NCBI GenBank assembly: GCA_029936705.1
Contig: JAPYSD010000002.1
Location: 1-39,416, forward strand
Reading direction: 5' to 3'
Source of the DNA: Croceicoccus sp.
GTDB lineage: Bacteria > Pseudomonadota > Alphaproteobacteria > Sphingomonadales > Sphingomonadaceae
Length of the DNA: 39,416 bases
Each line of letters begins with the position of its first letter. The first letter of the stretch is position 1. Below are positions 9,620 through 18,123 of the stretch, one piece after another. Below the pieces are notes generated by a model that was given only the letters and a program-made list of their open reading frames with translations, was not told the origin of the DNA and searched no databases. Position numbers and translations under genes: made by a program.

Positions 9620-10546
9620 TCATCCGACATTCTCGTTGCGAAGGGTTTCCGGTGGCGAGAACGAAAGTCGTGCAAGCCGCCAAGCCGGATCTTCGCCCAT
9701 CAGCGTTGTTATGTCCGGTGCTGGATCGGGCGGGTGCACGCCTTCGACGGTGCCGATTAGATAGCGGCCAGACTCTCGCAGCCGCACTTCTCCTTCAGGC
9801 CACAGTTCCTTTAATCTCTGCTTCAGCCGCTCCGCTTCAGGCGAGATTTCCGATCCCTTCAGGTCGCGGGGCGCGCCGTCCAGCAGTTCCGCAGATGCCT
9901 TCCCCATGTTCGATAGCCCGTCACGCAGAATGGAAAAGGCGATAAACAACGCGGCGGCGCTGTCGGCCCACCAATATCCGAAATAGATGCCTAAGATCCC
10001 GACGATCCCCGCTATCCCCGTCTGCCAGTCGGCCTTTTGCATCAGAGCATCGGTATGCAGCACCTTGTCATAAAGGCCTTCGGCCACGGGCAGCTTCATG
10101 CGGCCGATGATCATCGGAACGATGATGGAATAGATCAATGCCGCAATCATCAGCCATCCCAGCCAAATGGAGTGTCCCGCAATCATTACCGGGGCGACGG
10201 TGGGATGTTCCCTCTTCAGAAGAGTCGTGGCGCTTTCGTAGATAAGGAACCCGCCCACCGCAGTTAGCGCCACGGCGGCCACGAGAAACGCCAGGCTGTT
10301 GACCCTGACAAATCCAAACGGAAATTTCTCCGTCGGCGGTTTTGGTTCGAACCGTGCCGAGATCAGAAATGTAACCGCTGGAATGAGACTGAGCAGATCC
10401 TCGAATAAGGCAGAACGCATGGCCTGACTTCCCCCCATCGTCAGAAACATTGCGACAATGACGGTTCCGATCCAGAACAGCGTCCACCACTCAAGCTTTT
10501 TGGCGCGGCGGAACGGCTCTCGAATTTCCTCCGGCAGGCGGTTCAT
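9620..10546 (-). CDS. Cation diffusion facilitator family transporter
   Basis: Multi-TM; KFPFGFVRVNSLAFLVAAVALTAVGGFLIYESATTLL; LHTDALMQKADWQTG; YWWADSAAALFIAFSI. Confidence 0.85.
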   Translation of the reverse strand: MNRLPEEIREPFRRAKKLEWWTLFWIGTVIVAMFLTMGGSQAMRSALFEDLLSLIPAVTFLISARFEPKPPTEKFPFGFVRVNSLAFLVAAVALTAVGGFLIYESATTLLKREHPTVAPVMIAGHSIWLGWLMIAALIYSIIVPMIIGRMKLPVAEGLYDKVLHTDALMQKADWQTGIAGIVGILGIYFGYWWADSAAALFIAFSILRDGLSNMGKASAELLDGAPRDLKGSEISPEAERLKQRLKELWPEGEVRLRESGRYLIGTVEGVHPPDPAPDITTLMGEDPAWRLARLSFSPPETLRNENVG

Positions 10547-10977
10547 CGGATCTCCTCCTGCACCAGCATGATCCAGCCGTTCTCACCGTTCCGAAAAGCG
10601 AAGCGGGGCACGTTCTCGTCTGTGCCGACGATCTTGCGACGGCCAAGAGGGGGAGAAAGATGAACACGCCTCGACCAGGGTGATGACTTGGCAAATTCCC
10701 CGTAGACAAGATCGAGCCTGCCTTTTTCCAGTGCCGTTAGCAATTCCTCTGCGGAGCCGGCATAAACGCGAACGTCCGCCTCATTACGGCTAGCGACGCG
10801 CTGTAGGATGGCATCGGCGACTTGATAATCGTCACCTGCAACCATGCCCACCAGAATGGACCCACTCCGTTTTACACGTTCGGTGGTCCCTGCGGGATCT
10901 TGCGGCAGATCGTTGCACCCCGCCACCATTAGCAAAAGTGCGCCGAGCAGCATTCGTCCAGTTAGACCGGTTTGCAT
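10543..10977 (-). CDS. Substrate-binding-like lipoprotein
   Basis: Lipobox LLMVAGC; RSGSILVGMVAGDDYQVADAILQRVASRNEADVRVYAGSAEELLTALEKGRLDLVYGE like periplasmic binding domain; 4-bp overlap with CDF gene. Confidence 0.7.
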   Translation of the reverse strand: MQTGLTGRMLLGALLLMVAGCNDLPQDPAGTTERVKRSGSILVGMVAGDDYQVADAILQRVASRNEADVRVYAGSAEELLTALEKGRLDLVYGEFAKSSPWSRRVHLSPPLGRRKIVGTDENVPRFAFRNGENGWIMLVQEEIR

Positions 10978-10996
10978 GAACTGGAAACGTCCGCCG

Positions 10997-11001
10997 AGCT
11001 A
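10997..11001. repeat. Left target-site duplication AGCTA
   Basis: AGCTA directly outside left IR; identical AGCTA at 21154..21158. Confidence 0.85.
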
Positions 11002-11055
11002 GGCGTCACCTCAAGGTTTGTGCGCCAGACAACGATTTGGCAGACATAATGCGAA
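11002..11055 (+). repeat. Left terminal inverted repeat
   Basis: GGCGTCACCTCAAGGTTTGTGCGCCAGACAACGATTTGGCAGACATAATGCGAAC; inverted match to 21101..21153. Confidence 0.92.
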
Positions 11056-11062
11056 CATCGGC

Positions 11063-11115
11063 TAATTAGCGAGCTTGAGGCGCGACATGGGATCGTTGAG
11101 CTGGCGGAATTCACC
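11063..11115 (-). pseudogene. 3' remnant of a second, related Tn3-family tnpA
   Basis: Reverse strand reads GEFRQLNDPMSRLKLAN*; matches the intact TnpA C-terminus GEFRTLNDPMARLKLVA*. Confidence 0.8.
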
Positions 11116-11181
11116 GCCAGGCGGACGCTCCGCCTGCCCTCAAAGGCAGCCGCCGGGCAGGCTACGCCGCGGGGTACGATG

Positions 11182-11508
11182 CTACTGACATGGCCAAGCC
11201 TTCGCTAACGAGCGTTCAGCTCCGGCCACCATATGAACACTCATAAAATAGCTATTCTGCTCCGCCCAGCGTAAATATGCCGCGCGCAGCGCCGATCGGT
11301 CATAGCGTGGAGCGCGGCATTCCGCTTTTCGCGCGACGATCATCATGTCGAGCACGCCTTGGAGGTAAGCGCCGCATCGCGGCTCATTCGCTTGACAGCT
11401 TACGAACAACGCCGAGCCCGTCGCCGACGCGGGTTCGGTTTGGCCGATCGCACTATCAGGCAGGGCGGCCAAAGCGGCGCATAACAATATCCATCGCCTT
11501 GGCCGCAT
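11182..11508 (-). CDS. Secreted Rap1a/Tai-like protein
   Basis: Signal peptide; GSALFVSCQANEPRCGAYLQGVLDMM...AAYLRWAEQNSYFMSVHMVAGAERSLAKAWPC. Confidence 0.65.
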   Translation of the reverse strand: MRPRRWILLCAALAALPDSAIGQTEPASATGSALFVSCQANEPRCGAYLQGVLDMMIVARKAECRAPRYDRSALRAAYLRWAEQNSYFMSVHMVAGAERSLAKAWPCQ

Positions 11509-11583
11509 TTTCGTCTCCTATTCCGCAGTATCATTTCGGAAGGGGCGCACGGCCCTCGACGGCCGGCGCCCCGTGCTGATCCA

Positions 11584-11907
11584 TCATTCGCGGCCGAGCA
11601 CCTGGCCTTCGGGCGTGACGAACAGTTCGATCGTCTTTCCGTCGCTGTTCTTGCCCTTGATTTCATAGAGCGTGCTTCCGTCCGCCTTTCGGGTGACTTG
11701 CTCCGCTTTGCTTATTGACGCGAGTTGCGCGCGTGCCGCGTTCATCGCGGCCTCGGGCACCTGAGCAAGCGGGATGTCTCGTTCGCTGTGCTTGCCGATT
11801 ATCCGGTTTTCGTTCGCCTCGTGGTTTTGCGCGATCGCCACGCCCGCGATCGCCAGCGCGGCCGCGCCCACGCCTGCGACAACAGTGAGAGTTCGTTTGC
11901 TAGCCAT
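11584..11907 (-). CDS. PepSY-like periplasmic protein
   Basis: MASKRTLTVVAGVGAAALAIAG signal; IPLAQVPEAAMNAARAQL...EQVTRKADGSTLYEIKGKNSDGKTIELFVTPEGQVL. Confidence 0.7.
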   Translation of the reverse strand: MASKRTLTVVAGVGAAALAIAGVAIAQNHEANENRIIGKHSERDIPLAQVPEAAMNAARAQLASISKAEQVTRKADGSTLYEIKGKNSDGKTIELFVTPEGQVLGRE

Positions 11908-11984
11908 GTTCCATTCCACTTCCTGCATAAGGGCCGTGGGGTCGGGCGGGCGGCGGTTACGGCCCAATGAGCCGTCGTCCGAGT

Positions 11985-12875
11985 TCAACTCCTCTGATTG
12001 TTCATCCTGTCGAGCGCCGCGCGCAGCCCACGGGCGAGCTTGGCTGCGTCGTCGTTGGCCCAGAAGTGCATGAAGAACAGCCGCGGCTCGTCGTTTAGCA
12101 TATGATTATGCAGCGCCGTGACCTCGATCCCGTTCGTCCGCAGCACGCGCAGGACCGGATCGACCTCGTTTGCGACAAGTACGAAATCGCCGGTGATGGC
12201 GGCTCGGCCGTCCCCGGTTGGCTGAAAGTTGATCGCGGTCGCCGTGCCCATCGTCGGCGGAGTCTCCATATCGCCGTCCATCAGCCGCTCGGCGCGCGGA
12301 AAGCTGTATTGGAGGATGCCACCGGCCGTCTTGCCCTCACCGCCCATCAACCGGTTGAGCGCGGCCACATCGAGGTCGAGCCGCGATGCGGCTGCGCTGG
12401 CCGAAGGCGATTGCGGCGCGGCGAGCGGGGTCCGACTGGCTGATAGCGCTTGCCGGAGCGCGGCCGCGAGCTTCACCGGGTCGCCGTGGCCGGCAATGTG
12501 CATGTACATGGTCGCAGGCGAAGAGCGGAGCAGGTGATTGTGGAGCGCGGTGATCGTAAAACCGCTTGCGAGCAGGCGGCTCAAAACGGGGTTCACCTCG
12601 TCGTGGGTCAGCACGAGATCGCCCATCACCATCGCCTCGTCGCCCATCGGCTGAAACGCCGCCCAAGAGCCGAGCGCGAGGGAGGGCTTGATCGTCACCC
12701 CATCCAGCGTAACGCTCAGGTCCGAACGCGGGAAGCTGTAGCGGTGAACGCCCCCCGGCTGTTCGGCCCCCGCTCGTCCTATCGCCCGGTCGACAGCCGA
12801 CCAGTCCGGCGCTGCCCATGCCGGGCTTGCCAGCAGGAGGCTGGCGAATCCCAAGGCGATGGTCTTTTTCAGCAT
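11985..12875 (-). CDS. DUF1259 (LppY/LpqO-like) protein with two repeated domains
   Basis: Two copies of the pattern W.AFQPMGDEAMVMGDLVLTHDEVNPVLSRLLASGFTITALHNHLL / INFQPTGDGRAAITGDFVLVANEVDPVLRVLRTNGIEVTALHNHML. Confidence 0.8.
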   Translation of the reverse strand: MLKKTIALGFASLLLASPAWAAPDWSAVDRAIGRAGAEQPGGVHRYSFPRSDLSVTLDGVTIKPSLALGSWAAFQPMGDEAMVMGDLVLTHDEVNPVLSRLLASGFTITALHNHLLRSSPATMYMHIAGHGDPVKLAAALRQALSASRTPLAAPQSPSASAAASRLDLDVAALNRLMGGEGKTAGGILQYSFPRAERLMDGDMETPPTMGTATAINFQPTGDGRAAITGDFVLVANEVDPVLRVLRTNGIEVTALHNHMLNDEPRLFFMHFWANDDAAKLARGLRAALDRMNNQRS

Positions 12876-13043
12876 AATTGATCCTTCATCAGCGCACTCG
12901 ACACGGAAAGCCTCACGTCATGCGAGCGCGCCGCCGGCGAGCCGCGACATTGCGCTCCGGTTTCTTTCTTCGGGATAAGCAGTCCTATGCTCATGAGGCT
13001 TGTGATGCAACCCTTACACTTGTAGGCTAGTGACGATACAACT

Positions 13044-13994
13044 ATGACAAACACACAAGCTTCCCCTTGGTTGCTCCTGATCCCGCAGCTTCCGGCTAAG
13101 CCTGCCTATTTGCGGGTGAAGGTCTGGCGGCGTTTGCAGGCGATCGGGGCCGCGCCGCTCAAGAACGCCGTCCATGCGCTCCCCAATCGCGAGGACACGC
13201 GCGCGCTGTTCGAAGAACTGCATCGCGAGATCACCGAAAATGGCGGCGAGGCGCTGATCCTCGAAGCGCGCCTTGTCGGCGGCATGGGCGATGCGGAGCT
13301 GCGCGGAGTGTTCGACGCTGCGCGTGACGCCGACTATGAGGAGTTGGCACGCGAGGCGCGCGCGCTGTGTGAGGGCGAGTATGTCGCGGCGGCGGATGTG
13401 GGCCGCCTGCGCAAACGCCTGAACGAGGTCGCCGCGATCGACTTTTTCGGTGCGCATGGTCGGCAGGCGGCACAGGCCGCCATCACCGAGGCGGACCGCC
13501 GCTCTCACCAACATCCCGATGTGAGCGGCCCCGGTGCGCCCGAGCTGACCCCGGCGGAGCTAAAGCGCCGCGTTTGGGTGACGCGCCGCCATGTCCATGT
13601 CGATCGCATCGCGTCCGCCTGGCTCATTCGCCGCTTCATCGACCCCGAGGCGAGCTTCAAGTTCGTCGAGGGCAAAGGATATGTGCCGGAGCCTGACGAA
13701 CTGAGGTTCGACATGGCGGACGCTGAGTTCACCCACGAAGGCGACCGCTGCTCCTTCGAGACCTTGGTGTTCCTCACCGGTCTCGAGACCGACCCCGCGC
13801 TGCGGGCGCTCGGCGAAATTGTTCACGACCTTGATATTGCCGATGCTCGGTTCGAGCGCCCGGAAACTCCGGGAGTGAGCGCGCTTATCGCCGGCATCTG
13901 TGCCGGCACCGACGACGACGAGGAGCGGATCGCGCGCGGATCGACCGCGCTCGACGGATTCTATGCTCACTTCACCCGGCGAAAAGAGGACTAA
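13044..13994 (+). CDS. chrB: Chromate resistance protein ChrB
   Basis: SPWLLLIPQLPAKPAYLRVKVWRRLQAIGA...RRVWVTRRHVHVDRIASAWLIRRFIDPEASFKFV; upstream of chrA. Confidence 0.9.
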   Translation: MTNTQASPWLLLIPQLPAKPAYLRVKVWRRLQAIGAAPLKNAVHALPNREDTRALFEELHREITENGGEALILEARLVGGMGDAELRGVFDAARDADYEELAREARALCEGEYVAAADVGRLRKRLNEVAAIDFFGAHGRQAAQAAITEADRRSHQHPDVSGPGAPELTPAELKRRVWVTRRHVHVDRIASAWLIRRFIDPEASFKFVEGKGYVPEPDELRFDMADAEFTHEGDRCSFETLVFLTGLETDPALRALGEIVHDLDIADARFERPETPGVSALIAGICAGTDDDEERIARGSTALDGFYAHFTRRKED

Positions 13995-13996
13995 AG

Positions 13997-15394
13997 ATGG
14001 AGGCCAGCGCACGCGCTGAAATCGCAGTCGAGACGCTGCACGAGCACGGCATCAGCTTTGGCGAGGCGGTGCGCGTCTGGATCAGGGTCGCGCTGCTCAG
14101 CTTCGGCGGACCGGCGGGCCAGATAGCGGTGATGCATCGCATCCTGGTCGAGGAGAAGCGCTGGATCGGCGAGGAGCGGTTCCTCCACGCGCTCAACTAT
14201 TGCATGCTGCTGCCCGGCCCTGAAGCGCAACAGCTAGCTGTCTATATTGGCTGGTTGCTCCATAAGACCAAGGGCGGCCTGGTCGCGGGCGCGCTATTCG
14301 TGCTGCCCGGCTTCCTCGCGATTTTAGGGCTCAACTATGTCTATGTGCTGCTCGGCGAAGTGGCGCTGGTCGAGGGATTGTTCTTCGGATTGAAGGCCGC
14401 CGTGCTGGCGGTGGTGCTACAGGCGGTGGTCCGGGTGGGTTCGCGTGCCTTGAAGAACAACGTCATGCGCGGTTTTGCCGCGCTGGCGTTCGTCGCGATC
14501 TTCGTGCTCGACGTGCCCTTCCCGCTGATCGTGCTTGCCGCCGCGCTGATCGGCTTCTTCGGTGGCCGCGCTGGTTACGCCGCATTCAAGGGCGGCGGCG
14601 GACATGGTCCCGCCGGCGCTGAGATAATCCACGACCGCGACACCGCTCTTGGCGAGGGCCTTCCCGACCATGCCCGGCCGAACCTCTCTTGGTCGCTGCG
14701 CATCTCCGGCGTCCTGCTGCTGCTCTGGCTCGGGCCGGTCGCAGCGCTGCTGTTCGCGTTCGGCCCCGACGACGTGTTCAGCCGCATCGCCACCTTCTTC
14801 AGCCAGATGGCGGTGGTGACCTTCGGCGGCGCCTATGCGGTGCTCGCCTATGTCGCGCAGGAGGCAGTCGAGACCTATGGCTGGCTCCAGCCCGGCGAGA
14901 TGCTCGACGGGCTCGGCATGGCCGAGACCACGCCCGGGCCGCTGATCATGGTGACGCAGTTCGTCGGCTTCCTCGCGGCCTTCCGCGAAGCGACCGGGCT
15001 GCCGCCGCTCGTCGCCGCGACCTTCGGCGCAATCCTCACCACCTGGGTTACCTTCCTGCCATGCTTCCTGTGGATCTTCGCCGGCGCGCCATTCATCGAG
15101 CGGCTGCGCGGCAACCGCGCATTGTCGGCCGCGCTTTCGGCGATCACCGCCGCAGTGGTCGGCGTGATCCTCAATCTGGCGGTCTGGTTTGGTATCCACA
15201 CTCTGTTCGAGCAAGTCCGCGAAGTGCCGTTCGCAGCCGGCACCATCGATCTCCCAGTCCTAACGTCCGTCAACTGGCCGGCGCTGGCGCTCGCGGTGGG
15301 TGCGATACTCGCCATGTTCCGGTTCAAGGCCGGCATGCTGCCGGTGCTCGGCGTCTGCTCGGTCCTCGGGGCCGCATATGTAATGATCATCTGA
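13997..15394 (+). CDS. chrA: Chromate efflux transporter ChrA
   Basis: Long-chain CHR transporter with duplicated motifs: LLSFGGPAGQIAVMHR...LLPGPEAQQLAVYIGW; VVTFGGAYAVLAYVAQ...TTPGPLIMVTQFVGF. Confidence 0.95.
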   Translation: MEASARAEIAVETLHEHGISFGEAVRVWIRVALLSFGGPAGQIAVMHRILVEEKRWIGEERFLHALNYCMLLPGPEAQQLAVYIGWLLHKTKGGLVAGALFVLPGFLAILGLNYVYVLLGEVALVEGLFFGLKAAVLAVVLQAVVRVGSRALKNNVMRGFAALAFVAIFVLDVPFPLIVLAAALIGFFGGRAGYAAFKGGGGHGPAGAEIIHDRDTALGEGLPDHARPNLSWSLRISGVLLLLWLGPVAALLFAFGPDDVFSRIATFFSQMAVVTFGGAYAVLAYVAQEAVETYGWLQPGEMLDGLGMAETTPGPLIMVTQFVGFLAAFREATGLPPLVAATFGAILTTWVTFLPCFLWIFAGAPFIERLRGNRALSAALSAITAAVVGVILNLAVWFGIHTLFEQVREVPFAAGTIDLPVLTSVNWPALALAVGAILAMFRFKAGMLPVLGVCSVLGAAYVMII

Positions 15395-15405
15395 AGGAGT
15401 GACGC

Positions 15406-16137
15406 GTGACGATCGACCATCTTTCCCGACGCAGTGCAATCGCAACTCTTGGCATCGGAGCCGCCGCCATGACTATCAACGAAGCCTCTGCGCAGACGCC
15501 GGCCGCAGCGCCGGCGGCTGTCCCCGCCTTTGCCGGAAATCATCAGGTCAAGCCGCTCAGGTTCAATCCCGCCAGGCTTCACGGCCTCTCCGAAAGGCTG
15601 ATCACATCGCACCACGAGAACAATTATGCGGGCTCGGTCAAGGCCCTGAATATGATCGAGACACGACTTGCCGCCGCGCTCGCTGACACGGACCTGCCGC
15701 CGGTGGTCTATGGCGGATTGAAGCGCGAGGAGCTGCACCGCACCGGCTCGGTCGTGCTCCATGAGGTCTATTTCGACGGGCTCGGCGGCAACGGCCAGGC
15801 AGCCGGTTCCATCCGCGACGCGCTGGGCGCGGCGTTCGGCTCGTTCGACCGCTGGGAAGCCGACTTCCGCCGTACCGGGATGAGCCTTGCCGGCGGATCG
15901 GGCTGGTGCGTGCTCGTCTACAATCTCCACACGCGCTCGCTGCACAACCATTGGGCGTGGGATCATATGCACGGTGCGATTGCCGGCGTGCCGCTGCTCG
16001 CGCTCGATATGTACGAGCACAGTTTCCACATGGATTACGGCACCGCCGCCGCCAAATATGTCGACGCCTTCTTCCGCAACATCGACTGGGAAGTGGTCGA
16101 CCGGCGCTATGCCGCGGCTTTGCGCGGCGGCGGCTGA
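15406..16137 (+). CDS. Fe/Mn superoxide dismutase with Tat-like signal (chrC-like)
   Basis: [16 protein letters not shown] leader; [49 protein letters not shown]. Confidence 0.85.
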   Translation: MTIDHLSRRSAIATLGIGAAAMTINEASAQTPAAAPAAVPAFAGNHQVKPLRFNPARLHGLSERLITSHHENNYAGSVKALNMIETRLAAALADTDLPPVVYGGLKREELHRTGSVVLHEVYFDGLGGNGQAAGSIRDALGAAFGSFDRWEADFRRTGMSLAGGSGWCVLVYNLHTRSLHNHWAWDHMHGAIAGVPLLALDMYEHSFHMDYGTAAAKYVDAFFRNIDWEVVDRRYAAALRGGG

Positions 16138-16225
16138 ACCCGACCGCCGTGGCTTAACACCCACTGCTGCGCGACACCTGAGTTCGCGACCACAAAGGGG
16201 ACAGGTCCGATGGGGAGATGCAACA

Positions 16226-17305
16226 ATGACATCCGGCCCGAACATCGCTCTTCTTTGGCGTGGGCAAGCAGCCGAGTGGACGCATCGCTTTCATGAAGCC
16301 CGGCAGTGGCCGATAATGCAGGCCTTGCGGGCGCTCGGGGCGACCGCAAGGCCTGTACTGTACAGGGACGAGGCGGTTCGCGAGATTCGGGACGAGCTGC
16401 TGTCGTGCGACGCAGTGCTGGTCTGGGTGAATCCGTTGGACATTTCAGGCGACCGCTCGCAGCTCGATCCAATGCTGCGCGAAGTCGCGGGGTGCGGCGT
16501 TGTCGTCAGCGCGCATCCTGACGTGATCGCCAAAATCGGCGTCAAGGAAGTGCTCTACACAACGCGATCCATGGAATGGGGCAGCGATGTCGATCGATAC
16601 GTGGACGCTGAAGGCCTTCGCGCTCGTTTCCCCGAACATCTTGCCGCAGGCCCGCGCGTGCTGAAGCCGAACTACGGCAACGGCGGCAGGAATGTATGGC
16701 GTGTCCAACTAGACGAAGCGGGAAACGCTCCGGCTTTGAAAACGTCGGTGAAAGTTCAAGAGGCCCGCCAAGGAAGCAAATCGGAGCGCATCAGCCTAGC
16801 CGAGTGCTTGGAAAGGTGGGTGCCGTTTCTAAACGACGGCGGCGTGCTGATCGATCAGGCTTATCAGCCGCAGTCGTCCGAGGGCATGGTCCGCTGCTAC
16901 GTGTGCGGGCACCGAGTGGTTGGCTTTGGGCACAACCTGATCACTGCGCTGATGACGCCAACGGCCATTGATACAACGTCGTCAACCCCACAGCCGATGG
17001 GCCGCGCCATGTTCGGACCGGAGGTGACGCGCTTCGCAGCCTTACGGAAAGCGATGGAGGATCGCTGGATTCCAGAGATGCAAAGGTTGCTGTCGATCGT
17101 CGACCACGATCTTCCGCTTCTTTGGGACGCCGACTTCCTATTTCGCCCTGGTGAAGCCATCAGCGATGGCTCCTATGCGCTTTGCGAGATCAATGCTAGT
17201 TCGGTTGCACCATTTCCGCCAAGCGCCGTCCAGCCAGTCGCCGCAGCGGCAATCGGTCGCGCTCTTGCCATTCGTTTGACGAAGGAGACCTCCAATCCTC
17301 ATTGA
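16226..17305 (+). CDS. ATP-grasp-like protein (possibly Cj0069 family)
   Basis: VLKPNYGNGGRNVWRV ATP-binding-like motif; LLWDADFLFR...YALCEINASSVAPFP acidic/Asn metal-site pattern. Confidence 0.65.
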   Translation: MTSGPNIALLWRGQAAEWTHRFHEARQWPIMQALRALGATARPVLYRDEAVREIRDELLSCDAVLVWVNPLDISGDRSQLDPMLREVAGCGVVVSAHPDVIAKIGVKEVLYTTRSMEWGSDVDRYVDAEGLRARFPEHLAAGPRVLKPNYGNGGRNVWRVQLDEAGNAPALKTSVKVQEARQGSKSERISLAECLERWVPFLNDGGVLIDQAYQPQSSEGMVRCYVCGHRVVGFGHNLITALMTPTAIDTTSSTPQPMGRAMFGPEVTRFAALRKAMEDRWIPEMQRLLSIVDHDLPLLWDADFLFRPGEAISDGSYALCEINASSVAPFPPSAVQPVAAAAIGRALAIRLTKETSNPH

Positions 17306-17389
17306 TATGATTCAAGCAATTCAAGAGACGTGACATTGGTCGTATCAATCAGACAAGCCTAAGGGTGAGCGAGGCTGGGTGAAACCGGC

Positions 17390-17950
17390 TCAGGTGGCAG
17401 CGCGGAGATACTGGTAGAGGGTTTCGCGACTGATCCCCAGGTCACGGGCGATGACGGCCTTGCGCTCGCCGTCATCAACACGGCGGTGCAGCTCGGCGAC
17501 CATTTCGTCGGAGAGGGAACGTTTCCGCCCGCGATAAGCACCGCGTTGTCTGGCGACCGCAATGCCTTCGCGCTGCCGCTCCCGGATCAGGGCGCGCTCG
17601 AATTCGGCGAACGCACCCATGACCGAGAGCATCAGGTTGGCCATCGGGGAATCCTCGCCCGAGAAGGCCAGGCTTTCCTTCACGAACTCGATCCGGACGC
17701 CTCTTTTGGTGAGGGACTGAACCAGTTTGCGCAGATCGTCGAGATTACGCGCCAATCGATCCATGCTGTGGACCACGACGGTGTCACCCTCGCGGGCGAA
17801 GGCGAGCATGGCATCGAGTTCGGGGCGGTTGATGTCCTTGCCCGATGCCTTGTCGGTGAAAATCCGGTCGAGCGACTGCCCGTCCAACTGGCGATCGACA
17901 TTCTGATCGAATGTGCTCACCCGGACGTAACCGATCCTCTGGCCTTTCAT
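17390..17950 (-). CDS. tnpR: Serine resolvase/recombinase TnpR
   Basis: RIGYVRVSTFDQNVDRQLDG; VHSMDRLARNLDDL; LSVMGAFAEFERALIRERQREGIAVARQRGAYRGRK; C-terminal HTH. Confidence 0.95.
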   Translation of the reverse strand: MKGQRIGYVRVSTFDQNVDRQLDGQSLDRIFTDKASGKDINRPELDAMLAFAREGDTVVVHSMDRLARNLDDLRKLVQSLTKRGVRIEFVKESLAFSGEDSPMANLMLSVMGAFAEFERALIRERQREGIAVARQRGAYRGRKRSLSDEMVAELHRRVDDGERKAVIARDLGISRETLYQYLRAAT

Positions 17951-17968
17951 CGCCGCCTCCGGTCAAAA

Positions 17969-18090
17969 TGTCAGGTTGAATTCTATGACACGGCGGAACA
18001 TGCGTCAATAAATGCTTGCCATAACCCTATCCTGACAGAAACCGCCGCTGCATCCTGACGTCCGGTTAGGCTATACTCCAGATTGACGCT
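17969..18090. promoter_or_regulatory. Putative res site between tnpR and tnpA
   Basis: TGTCA-N12-TGACA at 17969..17990 plus two further TGTCAG/TGACG half-site pairs in the divergent intergenic region. Confidence 0.55.
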
Positions 18091-18123
18091 AGCCTGTCGC
18101 TCTCGACTCGGGATGGAGGCAGG

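Noticed and set aside
14875-16245. 456-aa minus-strand ORF over chrA/SOD
   Set aside because: Antisense to well-supported chrA and SOD; low-complexity sequence
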